From assembly GCA_033816765.1 (NCBI GenBank), contig CM066292.1, positions 5,022,001 to 5,086,000 on the forward strand: DNA of 64,000 bases. The letters run 5' to 3'. The notes beneath the pieces are model-generated. The model saw only the letters and a program-made list of their open reading frames with translations. It had not been told where the DNA came from and ran no database searches. Position 1 is the first letter of the stretch. Every line of letters starts with the position of its first letter. Position numbers and translations under genes: made by a program. Shown here piece after piece: positions 29,501-38,433 of the stretch. This DNA comes from Nothopassalora personata. Taxonomy: Eukaryota; Ascomycota; Dothideomycetes; Mycosphaerellales; Mycosphaerellaceae.

Positions 29501-30339
29501 GGGACCGTGTTGATCTTCTGAGGTGGCACGACGTCGTGCCTGATTTGCCTCATGTGACTGAAATCCCAAGCGAGGACTGCCTCCCGGTTGTAGAGCATCT
29601 CATCGAATAAGGCCCTTTCCATTGGCAATAGCTTGATGCCAACCTTGATTGAGGTAAGTCGTTCTGGAGTGATCCGGCTACCTCGCTCAATACTTGAGAA
29701 TTTCTTAGTCAAGTACTTCCCATCAAACGGACCTTGTCCTTCAGGCATCTTGGATTCCAGGTACAGTGCCCTGCGCTTCCATTCCATATCTCCCTCAACT
29801 CGTGATTCTGGGCGTTCGTGAACGCTCGCGTCCACTGGCTTTTTCTTGTCCGCCTTACGCTTGTACATCGTGAAGACCTGCGGCATCCTAATGTTAGCTA
29901 TATGTAGGCCTGCTTGTTGCTTCCGTGCCTGAGCATTCAATGCAGATTGTCTCAGGATCTCGGAGGGCCAGTCCCCTTGAACTGAATAAACGTTAGCAAT
30001 AGAATCTCCCTCAAACGCGCCTGTTCCAATTTCTGCAACTCGTTCCTTTGCTCCAGCAGTCCTAAGCAATCCCAATAAGTGAGCTGAATGGTTGCTAGGC
30101 GTTAGAGCCTTGCCGGGTTCCTGCAGATGCGTCGTGTCGTGGTCGTATCCGTTTTCCTCACTATAGCTATTTACCGGTCCCGGGACCGGCAAATCAAAGT
30201 CCGAGGTTTCTCCGAGATAGTGCGAGAACCTCACTGATTTTGTCAAACCCGGCTTTAGCAAATCGGTGGGTTGAGCGCCGTAACTCAACCCACCATTCCA
30301 TTTCCCGACGCTTTCAATAGTTCCTGAAGGGTTTTGCAC
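26518..30339 (-). CDS. pol: Gypsy-1 pol: reverse transcriptase, RNase H, integrase
   Basis: 1273-codon open frame, -1 relative to gag and overlapping it by 55 nt; it has no ATG at its start (the first codon is GTG), so it is probably made by frameshifting. RT lies at about residues 290-520 with catalytic D379 (LVDLFSGYDQ) and FLDD at 441-444 in place of YxDD. RNase H at about 600-725 has D608 (SVDASGTGWG), E652, D677 and GPDALSRR. Integrase has a zinc-binding HHCC module (HERHGH near 845-850, C880 and C883). Its DD35E triad is D910, D966 and E1001, with exactly 35 spacing. A GYRWQGPYRV segment near 1145 is GPY/F-like; there is no chromodomain. The C-terminal tail is acidic. All catalytic residues are present, so the enzyme may be active. 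Confidence 0.93.
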   Translation of the reverse strand: MQNPSGTIESVGKWNGGLSYGAQPTDLLKPGLTKSVRFSHYLGETSDFDLPVPGPVNSYSEENGYDHDTTHLQEPGKALTPSNHSAHLLGLLRTAGAKERVAEIGTGAFEGDSIANVYSVQGDWPSEILRQSALNAQARKQQAGLHIANIRMPQVFTMYKRKADKKKPVDASVHERPESRVEGDMEWKRRALYLESKMPEGQGPFDGKYLTKKFSSIERGSRITPERLTSIKVGIKLLPMERALFDEMLYNREAVLAWDFSHMRQIRHDVVPPQKINTVPHRPWQARPIRLHPSLRAIVERMIRARIKNNILEYSQGAYSNSWFLVAKKVDASGSDVPYRLINSAVLLNEVTMRDANIPPDTDSFSEDFAGCRVASLVDLFSGYDQITLDESCRDLTAFMTPLGLVRNTTLPQGATNSVAQFVRAVTKILLDHISHRAKPFLDDIGIKGPTEDYGNAELEPGLRKWVVEHIVSLDLVLADLERAGAVVAGGKSQWLYEKLKIVGYVTGPDGRYPDPKVVAKILDWPTPTCIKEVRTYVGLCVYFRIWIPWFVIIARPMYKLLKKDAEFTWTENEQFSKEEVARYLVQSPALVTLCYSPGAGSIFVSVDASGTGWGCIVSQESMDSTRRRHPVRYESGIWSASESRYDAGKRECLGVLKGLKKIQRYITGVDFVLEVDAKTLVWQLNRPASDLPNSAMARWVAWIRLFTFEVKHVAGTRHTGPDALSRRPSTPQEPREADEDEVDQMIDDKLFRYPEPVDTYPVEIQKTRHLGDQYSEGSQQLAQVIETRTRPDGVTRAEYRRLVKKSVNFFVRDQLLFFQKRRGAPLQLVIDDDEAQKEIVIECHERHGHRSAEVVYNLISDRYYWDGCFADVSAWVRSCAPCRFREGNQRAGELHSSSPQVIGEKWYSDPVQVHKNGYLLVAREALSNWIEARVTRAPPSSKTVAKFLYEDVFCRHGCCAEIVLDNATVHAAEVERLLVGLGVRRIRISPYHPQSNAPVEVGHRPILAALAKLTRNTYRGWEQWVPAVLWADRTTTCRTTGMTPAQVLYGHRTILPIEVEYPTWANYQWGSVRTTEDLLAIRARQLQARDLSLEELHARRKRLRELSKDYFDSHRNVDFVGFQKGDLVMRFDKPYKDDFSRKIGYRWQGPYRVSSVSRKFGTYILEELDGTPMKGVQARENLKLVPELRPDNIGVPGLDDGIDLVMGEGEVADSEDSSDSNEIEPIADEDVLPVGVDERGSYPEPESKKLWIRPHDLSAAEISQFSRIEAEN
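30169..30194. repeat. 26 bp palindrome copy inside the pol N-terminus
   Basis: ATTTACCGGTCCC with a near-perfect mirror half (one mismatch). Same palindrome as in the LTRs and the pol-ORF3 spacer, here within the coding frame (DLPVPGPVN). Confidence 0.75.
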
Positions 30340-33197
30340 CTGTCCGAGCCAACTAGGGCAGTAAACATGACACTTTCACCTTTGCGGCTGGCAATAGTCC
30401 CCTCCCATGAACCATCATCGCAGTTACGGGCAGTGAGCCGCACCTTGCGGGCCCACGGACGTCCTAGGATTGTTGGCGAGTTTGGATCCGAGGAGATGAA
30501 CATGTCCACTTGGCAGTGAACCCCAAATACCCAAACATCCAAATTGCCCACAACACCTTTGAACTGGGCCCGCCCTCCAGCACCTCGAAAGGCAAGCTGA
30601 GCACTCGACATTACTGGTAACCCAAACCTATGAGCGTTCCTCTGGCCGATGATATTCACCTCGGAACCCTCATCAATTAGGCACCTGATCTGGTTCTTGT
30701 TCGTCCCAAATTCCGCTACTACCCAAGGACTAGGGACCATAGCAAAGTTGTCAAGGACACTAGAGAGCCCGATCTTCTCAACATCCTCATATAGCTCAGC
30801 AGCAGGGACCGCACCCTTGGAGCAAAGCATGGTTGAATACACTCCGACATACTGGGCCTGACCATCTTCGCGGAAGACCTCCTCATTATACTCAGGTTCA
30901 TCTTCACAGGTGACCACTTGTCCAGTGCGAACCTCAGGGTCCTTTCCTGCAAGACGTCGCACTGTAGCGAGCTTCTCCTGAAGAGCGGGGGTGTTAGCAA
31001 CGCGACCGAAGAGGGCAGCCTCGAACCAGCGACCATATCGAAACCAATCTTGGGCGTTCACATTGGGAAACGTTGTCTGGAGGATCTGATCAATCCAGTA
31101 GATGATACCCTCTTCCTTTGTAACCGGGCCATCACCAGCTGAACCATACTGTCGGACGTAGTTGTCAATCCTCATAGTCTTGGCATTCTGCATACGCTTC
31201 CTTTGTGCGAAGGGGGCGTTCACGGGACCAACAGGCATATCCTTAGGCAGTCCTTTGTTAGCATCGTTCCCTGGTCTGTTCACTTGGGCATCACTTCCCC
31301 TTCCTAGGGTTACCCCGGATTCAGCTGATGACTGAGTTTCGCTCATTTGAGCACTGACTTCGTCAATCATTTCAACCTCCTGCTGGTCAATCTCAGCTTG
31401 CCGGATCTCCTGTTCCAATTGCAGGCGAACTTTCTCAGCAGCCTCAGCTCGGGCTCGCAGATCCTGGGCTGAGGACCGGGTCCTCGGGTACGGATTCTTC
31501 AGAATACCTACGGGTGCCTTCCCTTTCACTTTGTCAGACTGCACAGGATAGGCAGATACCTCGTCAAGCTCGCCCAAGTCGGTTGCCTGCTCCGCTTCAC
31601 TTTCTCCGAATGAGACCCAATATGTCCCAGCAGCCTTCTCCTTTTGGCCAGACCGCGCGTCCTGAGGGCCATACTCCATTAAATGCCTGAAGTTAGGAGG
31701 GGGCTTAGAATGATCAGGAGGCGTGACCTTAGTCACCCCAGCGTAGTCCCTACCCATCCATTGCTTACGCAGTGCGGGAATCTCATACTGGTTGTCAAAC
31801 TCGATCGGTCCATAATGTTCTTCGAGCAGAGGGAGCATGCAGAGCAGTTTCGGTTTGCTGTAGTCCCTCCGAAAGTTGAACTTGGCGGGACGTGGATCGC
31901 CTTCTTTCCCTAGATACCACCAGTTGTTCGGGGCGAGGTATACGTAGCCCCGGGATATTAAGGACCTCATCGCCCCACAATTGCTGGCCTGGTGCTTCGA
32001 ACTGCCACAGTTGTAGCAACAACCATCCATCGCTTTGGACTGTTCGCGATTTTGCGATGGGGGACGCTGCATTGCGTAAACCTGCAGTTCAGTGTCTGGG
32101 TCGTGCCTCTCTGGTTGCATAGAGCGTTGATTCTCGCTCGGGTAGAAGGCACCCGCGTCCGCGACGCGACCGCGCTGGTATGCACGTATGCTCATTTCAG
32201 CTACCTTCTGGATTAGGTCATCATCAACAACAGTCCTGGAGGTGGCCTTCTTAAGCGTGTCAATCTCAGGCTTGAGGCGCGGCATTTGCTTCACGACTGA
32301 GCGGTGCAGCTGAGGCAAAGCAAGAGGGAAATCTGTATGCACAGCTTTCCATCCCTCCTCACCATCTGCGATGCTAGCAGCTTCATCGAGAATCCTCTGA
32401 AAGTCCCTGAACTTCTCAGGTTGCTTTGGGTGAAGCCCGCAAGCCTTGTAGACCGCTTTCGCGACTGCCTCTGGCAATCCCTGAAGGAGAAGGCGACTCC
32501 GGGAGCTGTTATCCAAATCCTCAGGTTCAATTAGGTCACTTGAGGATACAAATAGGCGGATGAATTCCTTCACATCTTGTTCTTCAGGCCTCTTGCCTTG
32601 CTGCGCCCTAACAATCTCCTCAAGATATTCCCGACTCCCCAACATCGAGTGGGCGTCAAACCTTGAGAATTCTGACAAGAACGCCCTCCTGAAACGTGCC
32701 TTGCTGGTGAGCCACCCAGGCAGCCTCATGACCACACGCCGGATAGTAATTTCGCAATTGCGCTCAAACCTGCCCCAGAAATCATCCTTCTTAATGGATG
32801 CCCGAGGCGGATACTGGTCCATTAGGTCGCCAAACCGCTCCCAGAACTCAGTAGCATTGGTGCCATCAAAGAACGGATTCTCAGCACCTCCTGGAGGTGG
32901 AAAGCGAGGGCCAGCGTTTTCCATTGCTACTGCCAATCGTCCAAAGAGGGCAGTTATAGCATCCATTCCAATTGTGCTGTTCATTCCTACACCCATACCC
33001 AATTCAGCGGCGCTGGTTCCGCTTCTCCCTTCTTTACTAGATTCAGGTGTTTCCCCTTCCTCCGATTCCTCCATCCCCTCATGAGGGACAGAATCCCTGT
33101 AGACCCCTTCCATTTTCGTGGGGTTCACAGGCTGTTCGTAGCCTCTGCCTATGTCGGCAAAGGTGCTAAGTTTTTCTGGTGATGCAGCCGTATCCAT
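30285..33197 (-). CDS. gag: Gypsy-1 gag with CCHC knuckle and retropepsin
   Basis: 970-codon open frame starting MDTAASPEKL. The first 95 residues are acidic (GMEESEEGETPESS). Residues 110-300 are the capsid-like helical part (NPFFDGTNATEFWERFGDLM, GWLTSKARFRRAFLSEFSRF). A CCHC knuckle is at C394, C397, H402 and C407. A coiled-coil-like Glu/Gln stretch lies near 580-620. The C-terminus is an aspartic protease: IRCLIDEGSEVNII with D842 and G844 (Asp-Glu-Gly-Ser in place of the usual D-S/T-G), and PTILGRPW near 908-915. Gag assembles particles and the protease matures them. It is unusually long because protease sits at the end of gag, before the frameshift, and not in pol. It lies 224 bp from the 5' LTR. 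Confidence 0.93.
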   Translation of the reverse strand: MDTAASPEKLSTFADIGRGYEQPVNPTKMEGVYRDSVPHEGMEESEEGETPESSKEGRSGTSAAELGMGVGMNSTIGMDAITALFGRLAVAMENAGPRFPPPGGAENPFFDGTNATEFWERFGDLMDQYPPRASIKKDDFWGRFERNCEITIRRVVMRLPGWLTSKARFRRAFLSEFSRFDAHSMLGSREYLEEIVRAQQGKRPEEQDVKEFIRLFVSSSDLIEPEDLDNSSRSRLLLQGLPEAVAKAVYKACGLHPKQPEKFRDFQRILDEAASIADGEEGWKAVHTDFPLALPQLHRSVVKQMPRLKPEIDTLKKATSRTVVDDDLIQKVAEMSIRAYQRGRVADAGAFYPSENQRSMQPERHDPDTELQVYAMQRPPSQNREQSKAMDGCCYNCGSSKHQASNCGAMRSLISRGYVYLAPNNWWYLGKEGDPRPAKFNFRRDYSKPKLLCMLPLLEEHYGPIEFDNQYEIPALRKQWMGRDYAGVTKVTPPDHSKPPPNFRHLMEYGPQDARSGQKEKAAGTYWVSFGESEAEQATDLGELDEVSAYPVQSDKVKGKAPVGILKNPYPRTRSSAQDLRARAEAAEKVRLQLEQEIRQAEIDQQEVEMIDEVSAQMSETQSSAESGVTLGRGSDAQVNRPGNDANKGLPKDMPVGPVNAPFAQRKRMQNAKTMRIDNYVRQYGSAGDGPVTKEEGIIYWIDQILQTTFPNVNAQDWFRYGRWFEAALFGRVANTPALQEKLATVRRLAGKDPEVRTGQVVTCEDEPEYNEEVFREDGQAQYVGVYSTMLCSKGAVPAAELYEDVEKIGLSSVLDNFAMVPSPWVVAEFGTNKNQIRCLIDEGSEVNIIGQRNAHRFGLPVMSSAQLAFRGAGGRAQFKGVVGNLDVWVFGVHCQVDMFISSDPNSPTILGRPWARKVRLTARNCDDGSWEGTIASRKGESVMFTALVGSDRCKTLQELLKASGNGMVG
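30300..30306 (-). promoter_or_regulatory. Candidate -1 ribosomal frameshift heptamer, gag to pol
   Basis: On the minus strand GGGAAAT reads G GGA AAT in the gag frame, a canonical X XXY YYZ slippery site. It lies in the 55 nt overlap of the open frames, 13 nt before the gag stop (30285-30287). Slipping there joins gag to pol in frame. No other heptamer of this form is seen in the overlap. Confidence 0.5.
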
Positions 33198-33420
33198 TGT
33201 TGCGTGGTGCTTGCTTCAGAATGTGCTGATACTAGTTGTTGCTTGACAGGACCTTGTGACCGTGATTGTTGCTGAATACCTTGGACCTTGAATGTTTTTC
33301 GACCTTAGTCGACCTTGACCGTGAACCTTGGACCTTGAACCGTGATTTTGACCTTACAAACTGGATGCTGATACGCCACCGGGTGTACACTTGATAACCC
33401 CCCTCATTGACCACCAAAAT

Positions 33421-33796
33421 AATGTCTACCAACCACCCTATGTAGGCCTGTCCAAGTTGTGGTGGTATGGAGCGGTGCTTACGTAAGCAGGGGTATTTGC
33501 CGGTCCTGGGACCGGGAAATCAGGTCACGTGACGAGCAGTGCAGTAGCCAGATAAAACAAGAGGATTGGCGGACCCTAAACCCCTATACCCTCTACTCGA
33601 GAGGTATGAATTGAATTGTTGCCTTGATGCTACGCTTACAATGCTCAACTGCGCAATATATATCTCAATAGCCATACCAGGTCCTGCTGGCTTGCCCAAA
33701 TGTCCAATCAAACCTAAATGAATTTGGGCAAGTTGGACCCAAGGGACCCCCCCCCCCTCCAAACCCAAGGTCAACACAACCCATTAGTCGTCAATA
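33421..33796 (-). repeat. Gypsy-1 5' LTR
   Basis: 376 bp; same palindromes as the 3' LTR; one difference seen between the two. The leader next to it (plus 33402-33420, rich in ACCACC) is where the primer site should be; I could not identify the primer. Confidence 0.92.
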
Positions 33797-34650
33797 CTAG
33801 TATACCCGTTCGGTTTATCCGGGGCCCCTATAACATTCTAGCGGTACATTAACAGTTTATTACGGGACTACCTAGACGACTTTGCCTCGGCCTACGCTAA
33901 CGACGTCGTTATTTACTCCGACGGAATAAAAGAGGACTATTTCTAGAAGGTTCGTATCGTGCTCTAGAAGCTTTAGGACGGAGGTCTATTCCTAGATCTA
34001 GGGAAGTATAAGTTTATATAGAAGAAGGTTAAGTACCTTAGGTTTATTATATATACCGACGGGAGAGGAGTAAAACCCGACCCCGAGAAGGTAGTAGTAG
34101 TAAAGGACTAGAAGGTACTAGTTACCTAGAAGGAAGTACGGCGTTTCTTAGGCTTCGCGAACTACTACTAAATGTTTATTCTAAACTATTTAAAGCTCGC
34201 CGAGCCCTTAACGTCGCTAACCGGTAAGAATAAGGTGTTTTCCTAGGGAGATCATTAGGCTAATGCGTTTAAGGCCCTAAAGGATAAGTACTATAAAGCA
34301 CTAGTTTTAGCCTACTAGAACCCGGAGCTCCCTACCTTTTTAGAGACGGACTATAGCGGCTTTACGCTTAGAGGCGCCCTCCTATAAGAAAAGGACGGAG
34401 TCGTAAAACTAGTAGGATTCTACTCGAAGAAGCTTAACAAGGCTAAGATTAACTACGACATTTACGATAAGGAGATACTCGCGGTAGTATCTTATCTTAA
34501 GGAATAGGCTCCCGAGTTAAAAACATATAGGCCCTTTATAATCTAGACGGACTATAAGAACCTAGAATACTTTATAACGAAGAGATAGCTTTCCGAACGG
34601 TAGATCCGGTAGGTTAAGGAAGTTACAAAATTCTAGTTTTTACTAGTATA
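33797..34650 (+). pseudogene. Chromovirus A RT and RNase H relic, middle part
   Basis: Resumes with YPFGLSGAPITF and INSLLRDYLDDFASAYANDVVIYSDG. The active site reads YAND where YADD is expected, a G-to-A change on the coding strand. It continues through the thumb (KYLRFII, KEVRRFLGFANYY) and RNase H (FTLRGALL, YDKEILAVVSYLKE). Interrupted at 34650 by a solo LTR. Confidence 0.88.
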
Positions 34651-34916
34651 TGTTGAACAGGTACGAGTTGCGCAGCCACTGGAAGATGGAATCTTGCCTT
34701 AGGACGAAGAAGGACCCAATGGGATAGCGTGTCTCTATGAACAAGTATCGCGGATGTGGATATAAAGGATAAGAGGCAGACTCATCTGTTCGGATGAGTC
34801 TTATACCCCTGATCCAGCCACGTCACCCAGCCACGTAATCCTGTTGCGGGGCAACCACATGTTGGGGTCCGGTAGACCCTAACCTCTTTAACCCGATGAC
34901 CTGCATATTCTCAACA
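34651..34916 (+). mobile_element. Young solo LTR of a further retrotransposon family
   Basis: 266 bp, TGTTGAACAGG at the start and TTCTCAACA at the end, giving inverted TGTTGA/TCAACA termini. Flanked by GTATA at 34646-34650 and 34917-34921. Balanced base composition with many CA and TG, so not RIP-mutated. No second copy of this LTR is in the window; it arose by recombination between two LTRs of an inserted element. Orientation is unknown. Confidence 0.85.
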
Positions 34917-36770
34917 GTATATAGGCCGGGCACCGAGGCGATTATACCGGACGCCCTTTCTCGAAGGGAGTAGGACACGCTTAGGTAGGACGACAAGTTA
35001 TTACGGTATCGTAGGTTTCTTAAACCGGACATCGTAAAGAATTAGCCGGGCTTAAAGGGGGGAAGCGAGGTAGTAGTAGACGCTAGCTCTACTATAAAGG
35101 TTTCGTTAGTACGAATCTTAGCTACGTAGTTCGAAGGACTATCCGCCGTAGAAGAGGCGGATTTACCGGGCGTACTACTAGGACCCTTCTAAGACTAAGA
35201 GCTAAACGACCTCTAGGAAAGAACTATCGAGAAGGATAGCACGTTCTAAGCGGTACACCGCGCGATTAAGGTAGGAGCGCGTTTACTTCCTAGCAAGGTG
35301 AAACTTAAGGTGTAAGTAGGTAACTATAGCATCGACCGTAACGGGTATCTTCGCTACCGCGGTAGGATTTAGGTACCTAGAGCTCCTAGTTCTACGGAGT
35401 CCGACTATAAGGAGGCGGATATAGCGATCCTATAGAACGACACCCTTCGAACTAAGCTAATCTAATCCGTGCACGATCTACCGGTATACGGCTACCCTAG
35501 CCGGGACTCTATAGTATCGATACTAAGTCGTAACTTCTACTAGCCCCTATAGTCTAAGTACGTAAGGCAGTTTTTAAGGAACTATAACTACTACGGTAGG
35601 AATAAGGTATAGAGGGAACAAAAACACGGCCTCCTATAACCCTTACCGGTCCCCGACCGATTCTTCTAGGAGATCTCGATGGATTTTATAACGGACATAC
35701 CCGAGTCGTAAGGGAACACTTGCCTCTAGGTAATTAAGGATCGACTAAGTAAGACCGTCGTTTTAGAAGCGATGTCTACTATAAAGGCCAAGGACTACGC
35801 CGAAAGGTTCTTAGATTACTAGGTAAGATACTATAGCCTACCTTAAGCTATTACGAGTAACCGGGGTACTAACTAGACGAGCACCTTCTAGAGGACCTTC
35901 TATCGTTTAACCGGTGTAAAATAGAGGCTTAGCTCCGCTTACTACCTATAAACCGACGGAGGCCCGGAACGATTAAACTAGGAAGTCTAGGCTTACCTTC
36001 GTAACTACATTAACTATAAGCAGTCCGACTAGAAACGCTAGCTCCCTACGGCACAACTTACTCTAAACGCGCGGTATTACGCTAGGCTAGGAATAAGCCC
36101 CTTCTTTGCGGTATACGGATACGAGGTACTATTACCCGTTTAGTTATAACCGGATCTAGAGACTTCTTAGTTAGACGCCGCGTAACGGGCAGCGCTATTT
36201 ATAGAAAGGATGTAAAAGATTACGGACCTATGTTAGGCGAGTATAGCGGAAGCCGCCTAAAAACAGGAGGACTACGCTAACCGGGATAGGAAGCCCGTAC
36301 TAATCTATTATATAGGCGATAAAGTTTAGCTAGATCTACGCAACTATGTTACTATACGACTAAAGAAGAGCCTCGACTATAGACACGCAAAGTATACGGT
36401 AGTAGAAGTAATCTCGCCGTTATCTATACGCTTTTCTAGGATCCCTAACGGGATCTACCCGGTCTTCTATCCTAACTTACTACGACCTATAAGCTAAGAC
36501 CCCTTACCTAGATAGGAGATCGATAACAAATAGCCGGACCCTATTATAAGCAAGTCTTACGAAGAGTAGTAGGTAGAAGAGATCCTTTATGCTAGAACTA
36601 AGGTTAGAGGTAGAGGCCGAGTACGTAAAGTCCTAGTAAAATAGACCGGATACTATAAGCCTATATAGGAACTATTAGGGTACCTCGCGGATATAGTAGC
36701 CGCGGATAACTTCGAGAGGAAATATAGTAACCTAATAACGTATAACGGACCGAAGGAGGCATAGGATATA
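34917..36770 (+). pseudogene. Chromovirus A RNase H end, integrase and chromodomain relic
   Basis: Begins YRPGTEAIIPDALSRRE, the end of RNase H. Integrase follows at about 35500-36500: MDFITDIPESQG, SNRGTNQTSTF (the second Asp is now Asn) and TDGGPERLNQEVQAYLRNYI, then QLDLRNYVTIRLKKSLDYRH and PIRFYPVFYPNLL-type segments. Near 36560-36690, QVEEILYARTKVRGRGRVRK, VLVKQTGYYKPIQELL is a chromodomain with TAG at Trp/Gln sites. Chromodomains direct integration to H3K9-methylated chromatin, which fits the nested location. Confidence 0.88.
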
Positions 36771-38271
36771 AAAAGAAGGGGGAAACGGCAAAAAGGTAAG
36801 GATTACTAGGGATTTAGCGTAGACATAGGCGTTTAGGAAAGGGTAGGCGTTTCTTTTAGGTTAGGGAGTCTTTTTAGGAGATAGAGAGAAGTAAGAAGGT
36901 ATAAGTAAGTTTAAGAACGTTTTATTTTAGCGGCGTCTGCCGTAAAAGTAGCGGAGCCCGATCCCTTTCGAGATAGCTATATACTATAATAGCCCGGTCG
37001 CGGCCCGCGCGAAAGACGAGGGTACCTAAAGGCTAGTTAGAGGAGGCCGAGGCCTAACGCACGCGGCGCTAACCTAGCTAGAGGTCGCGTAAGGCGCCCC
37101 CGGGACTAAAGAGTCGGTTAGCGATAGTTTTATAACGGGGCCCGTAGTATATACGTCTACCTAAAGGTAAGCTAGGCATTAGCTATAGTACCTATAACCT
37201 TAGCGGCAACCGCACTAAAGGAATCGGTAAGCGCGTATAAAGACGCGGGGGCCAGGGAAACTTACCGGGAGAGTACGCTAGTACGCTAGAGAGGCTTTAA
37301 AGCCTTCTAGGCTTTAAGGACGGCGCGGAGCTTAGTACGAGCGTCGTCGCTAAAAGACCGTAAGCCTATAGAAAAGCCGCGGAGGCCGCCGGGGAGGATA
37401 CTTACGCGCGGTTCTAGTTAGTAGCGCGGGTCCACTTAGCGTAGGCGGCGTAGGCGAGCTCCGGCCTAAAACGCGCGGTTAGCGATAATTTTCCTTCGGG
37501 GTCCGCGTAGTACATACATGTCCTCGTAATGCTTACGATTAGTATTATAGGCCTAGTAGGCGCGCGCGGTTACGCCCTAATAATAATTAGCGGACCCTAA
37601 TAAGAATGTAGCGGAGGCCGGTACTTATATACTAGGAGACGTAGTCTACGCTAGTAGAAGCGTAGGGGACGTAGTAGATACGGCGTTAGGCCATTTTATA
37701 CTACGTTCCGGTTAGAATACGTCGGTCTCCGTAGGAATTCATTCGGACTTACTTAATAGTATTAATAGGAGATATAGTAGTAGTAGTTTCTATTTACGGT
37801 ATACTATTAGTATCTATCGGAACCCGTAGGGAAAACGTCGGCTCCCTAAGCGATAGGTATAAGATGCGTAACCGTATGCCCCTAAGGCTAAAGACGCTTA
37901 GCTAGGGGGAGGGGGAGGGGCGACTTACGCTTACGGTAGGTAATAAGGAAAAGAGAGAAAGAAAAAGAGAACGAGAACCTAAAGATATATTCTAGGTTCC
38001 TATTGTTTATATATAACAACAGCTATTGTTACTTATTAGACAATAGTAAACCTTACACTTACCTAGGCGATAATACTTTGCCTCGACGTCGGCGGGGCTA
38101 GACAATAAGGAAGAGTAGCTCGGGTACTTCCTATTACGAGCCTAATAAAAACAGCTAGGACAATAGGCTCTAGGTAGGACAATAGGGAGCACCGGCGTAA
38201 ATACGCATGCGGCCGGTATCTATAGGGCGGAGCTAGGGCTAGAGGGGGCGAAGGTAGAAAAGGGGGGGTAG
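36771..38271. other. Chromovirus A 3' non-coding region
   Basis: About 1.5 kb, GC-rich in the middle, without a reading frame I can support. A direct repeat around CGGTTAGCGATA recurs at about 37115 and 37476 with similar flanks. Ends in an AG-rich stretch and the purine tract before the 3' LTR. Confidence 0.6.
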
Positions 38272-38433
38272 TATAAGGGGCGGGCCCCTGTTTCTTAGTA
38301 TAGGCTACGCCTATGCGTTCGGATTACTTTCCGACACCTTTTCTTTAGATAGCGTGTAACTTCCCCTTTCTTCTATATCGAACTTATTATAAACTTTATA
38401 GAACTTTAGTGTATACGTCGTTTACCCGTAACA
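38272..38433 (+). repeat. Chromovirus A 3' LTR
   Basis: 162 bp, close match to 18456-18617; followed by the CATAC duplication, after which Copia-2 resumes. Confidence 0.92.

Larger units (their letters stand above)
22227..33796 (-). mobile_element. Gypsy-1: intact, young Ty3/gypsy element with a third gene
   Basis: 11570 bp, read on the minus strand. The 376 bp LTRs are at 33421-33796 (5') and 22227-22602 (3') and differ at one position in my comparison (G at 22390, A at 33584). The target duplication CTAGT is at 22222-22226 and 33797-33801, within the chromovirus A RT. Order in transcription direction: 5' LTR, gag-protease (33197-30285), pol (30339-26518), ORF3 (25917-23014), 3' LTR. All three frames are open and there is no RIP signature. 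RIP-decayed relatives R1, R2 and R3 lie to the right. The purine tract is the complement of 22603-22616. Confidence 0.95.
18456..38433 (+). mobile_element. Chromovirus A: Ty3/gypsy element with chromodomain, RIP-decayed and split by nested insertions
   Basis: LTRs of 162 bp at 18456-18617 and 38272-38433 start TATAAGGGGCGGG (probably once TGTAAGG) and end CCCGTAACA. The target duplication CATAC is at 18451-18455 and 38434-38438, inside Copia-2. Own sequence remains at 18456-20289, 21567-22226, 33797-34650 and 34917-38433. Three younger elements fill the gaps, each with its own target duplication. Domains in order: gag with CCHC knuckle, protease, RT, RNase H, integrase, chromodomain, then 1.5 kb of non-coding sequence. 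A purine tract lies before the 3' LTR near 38259-38270. All frames are broken by TAG/TAA. Confidence 0.92.
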
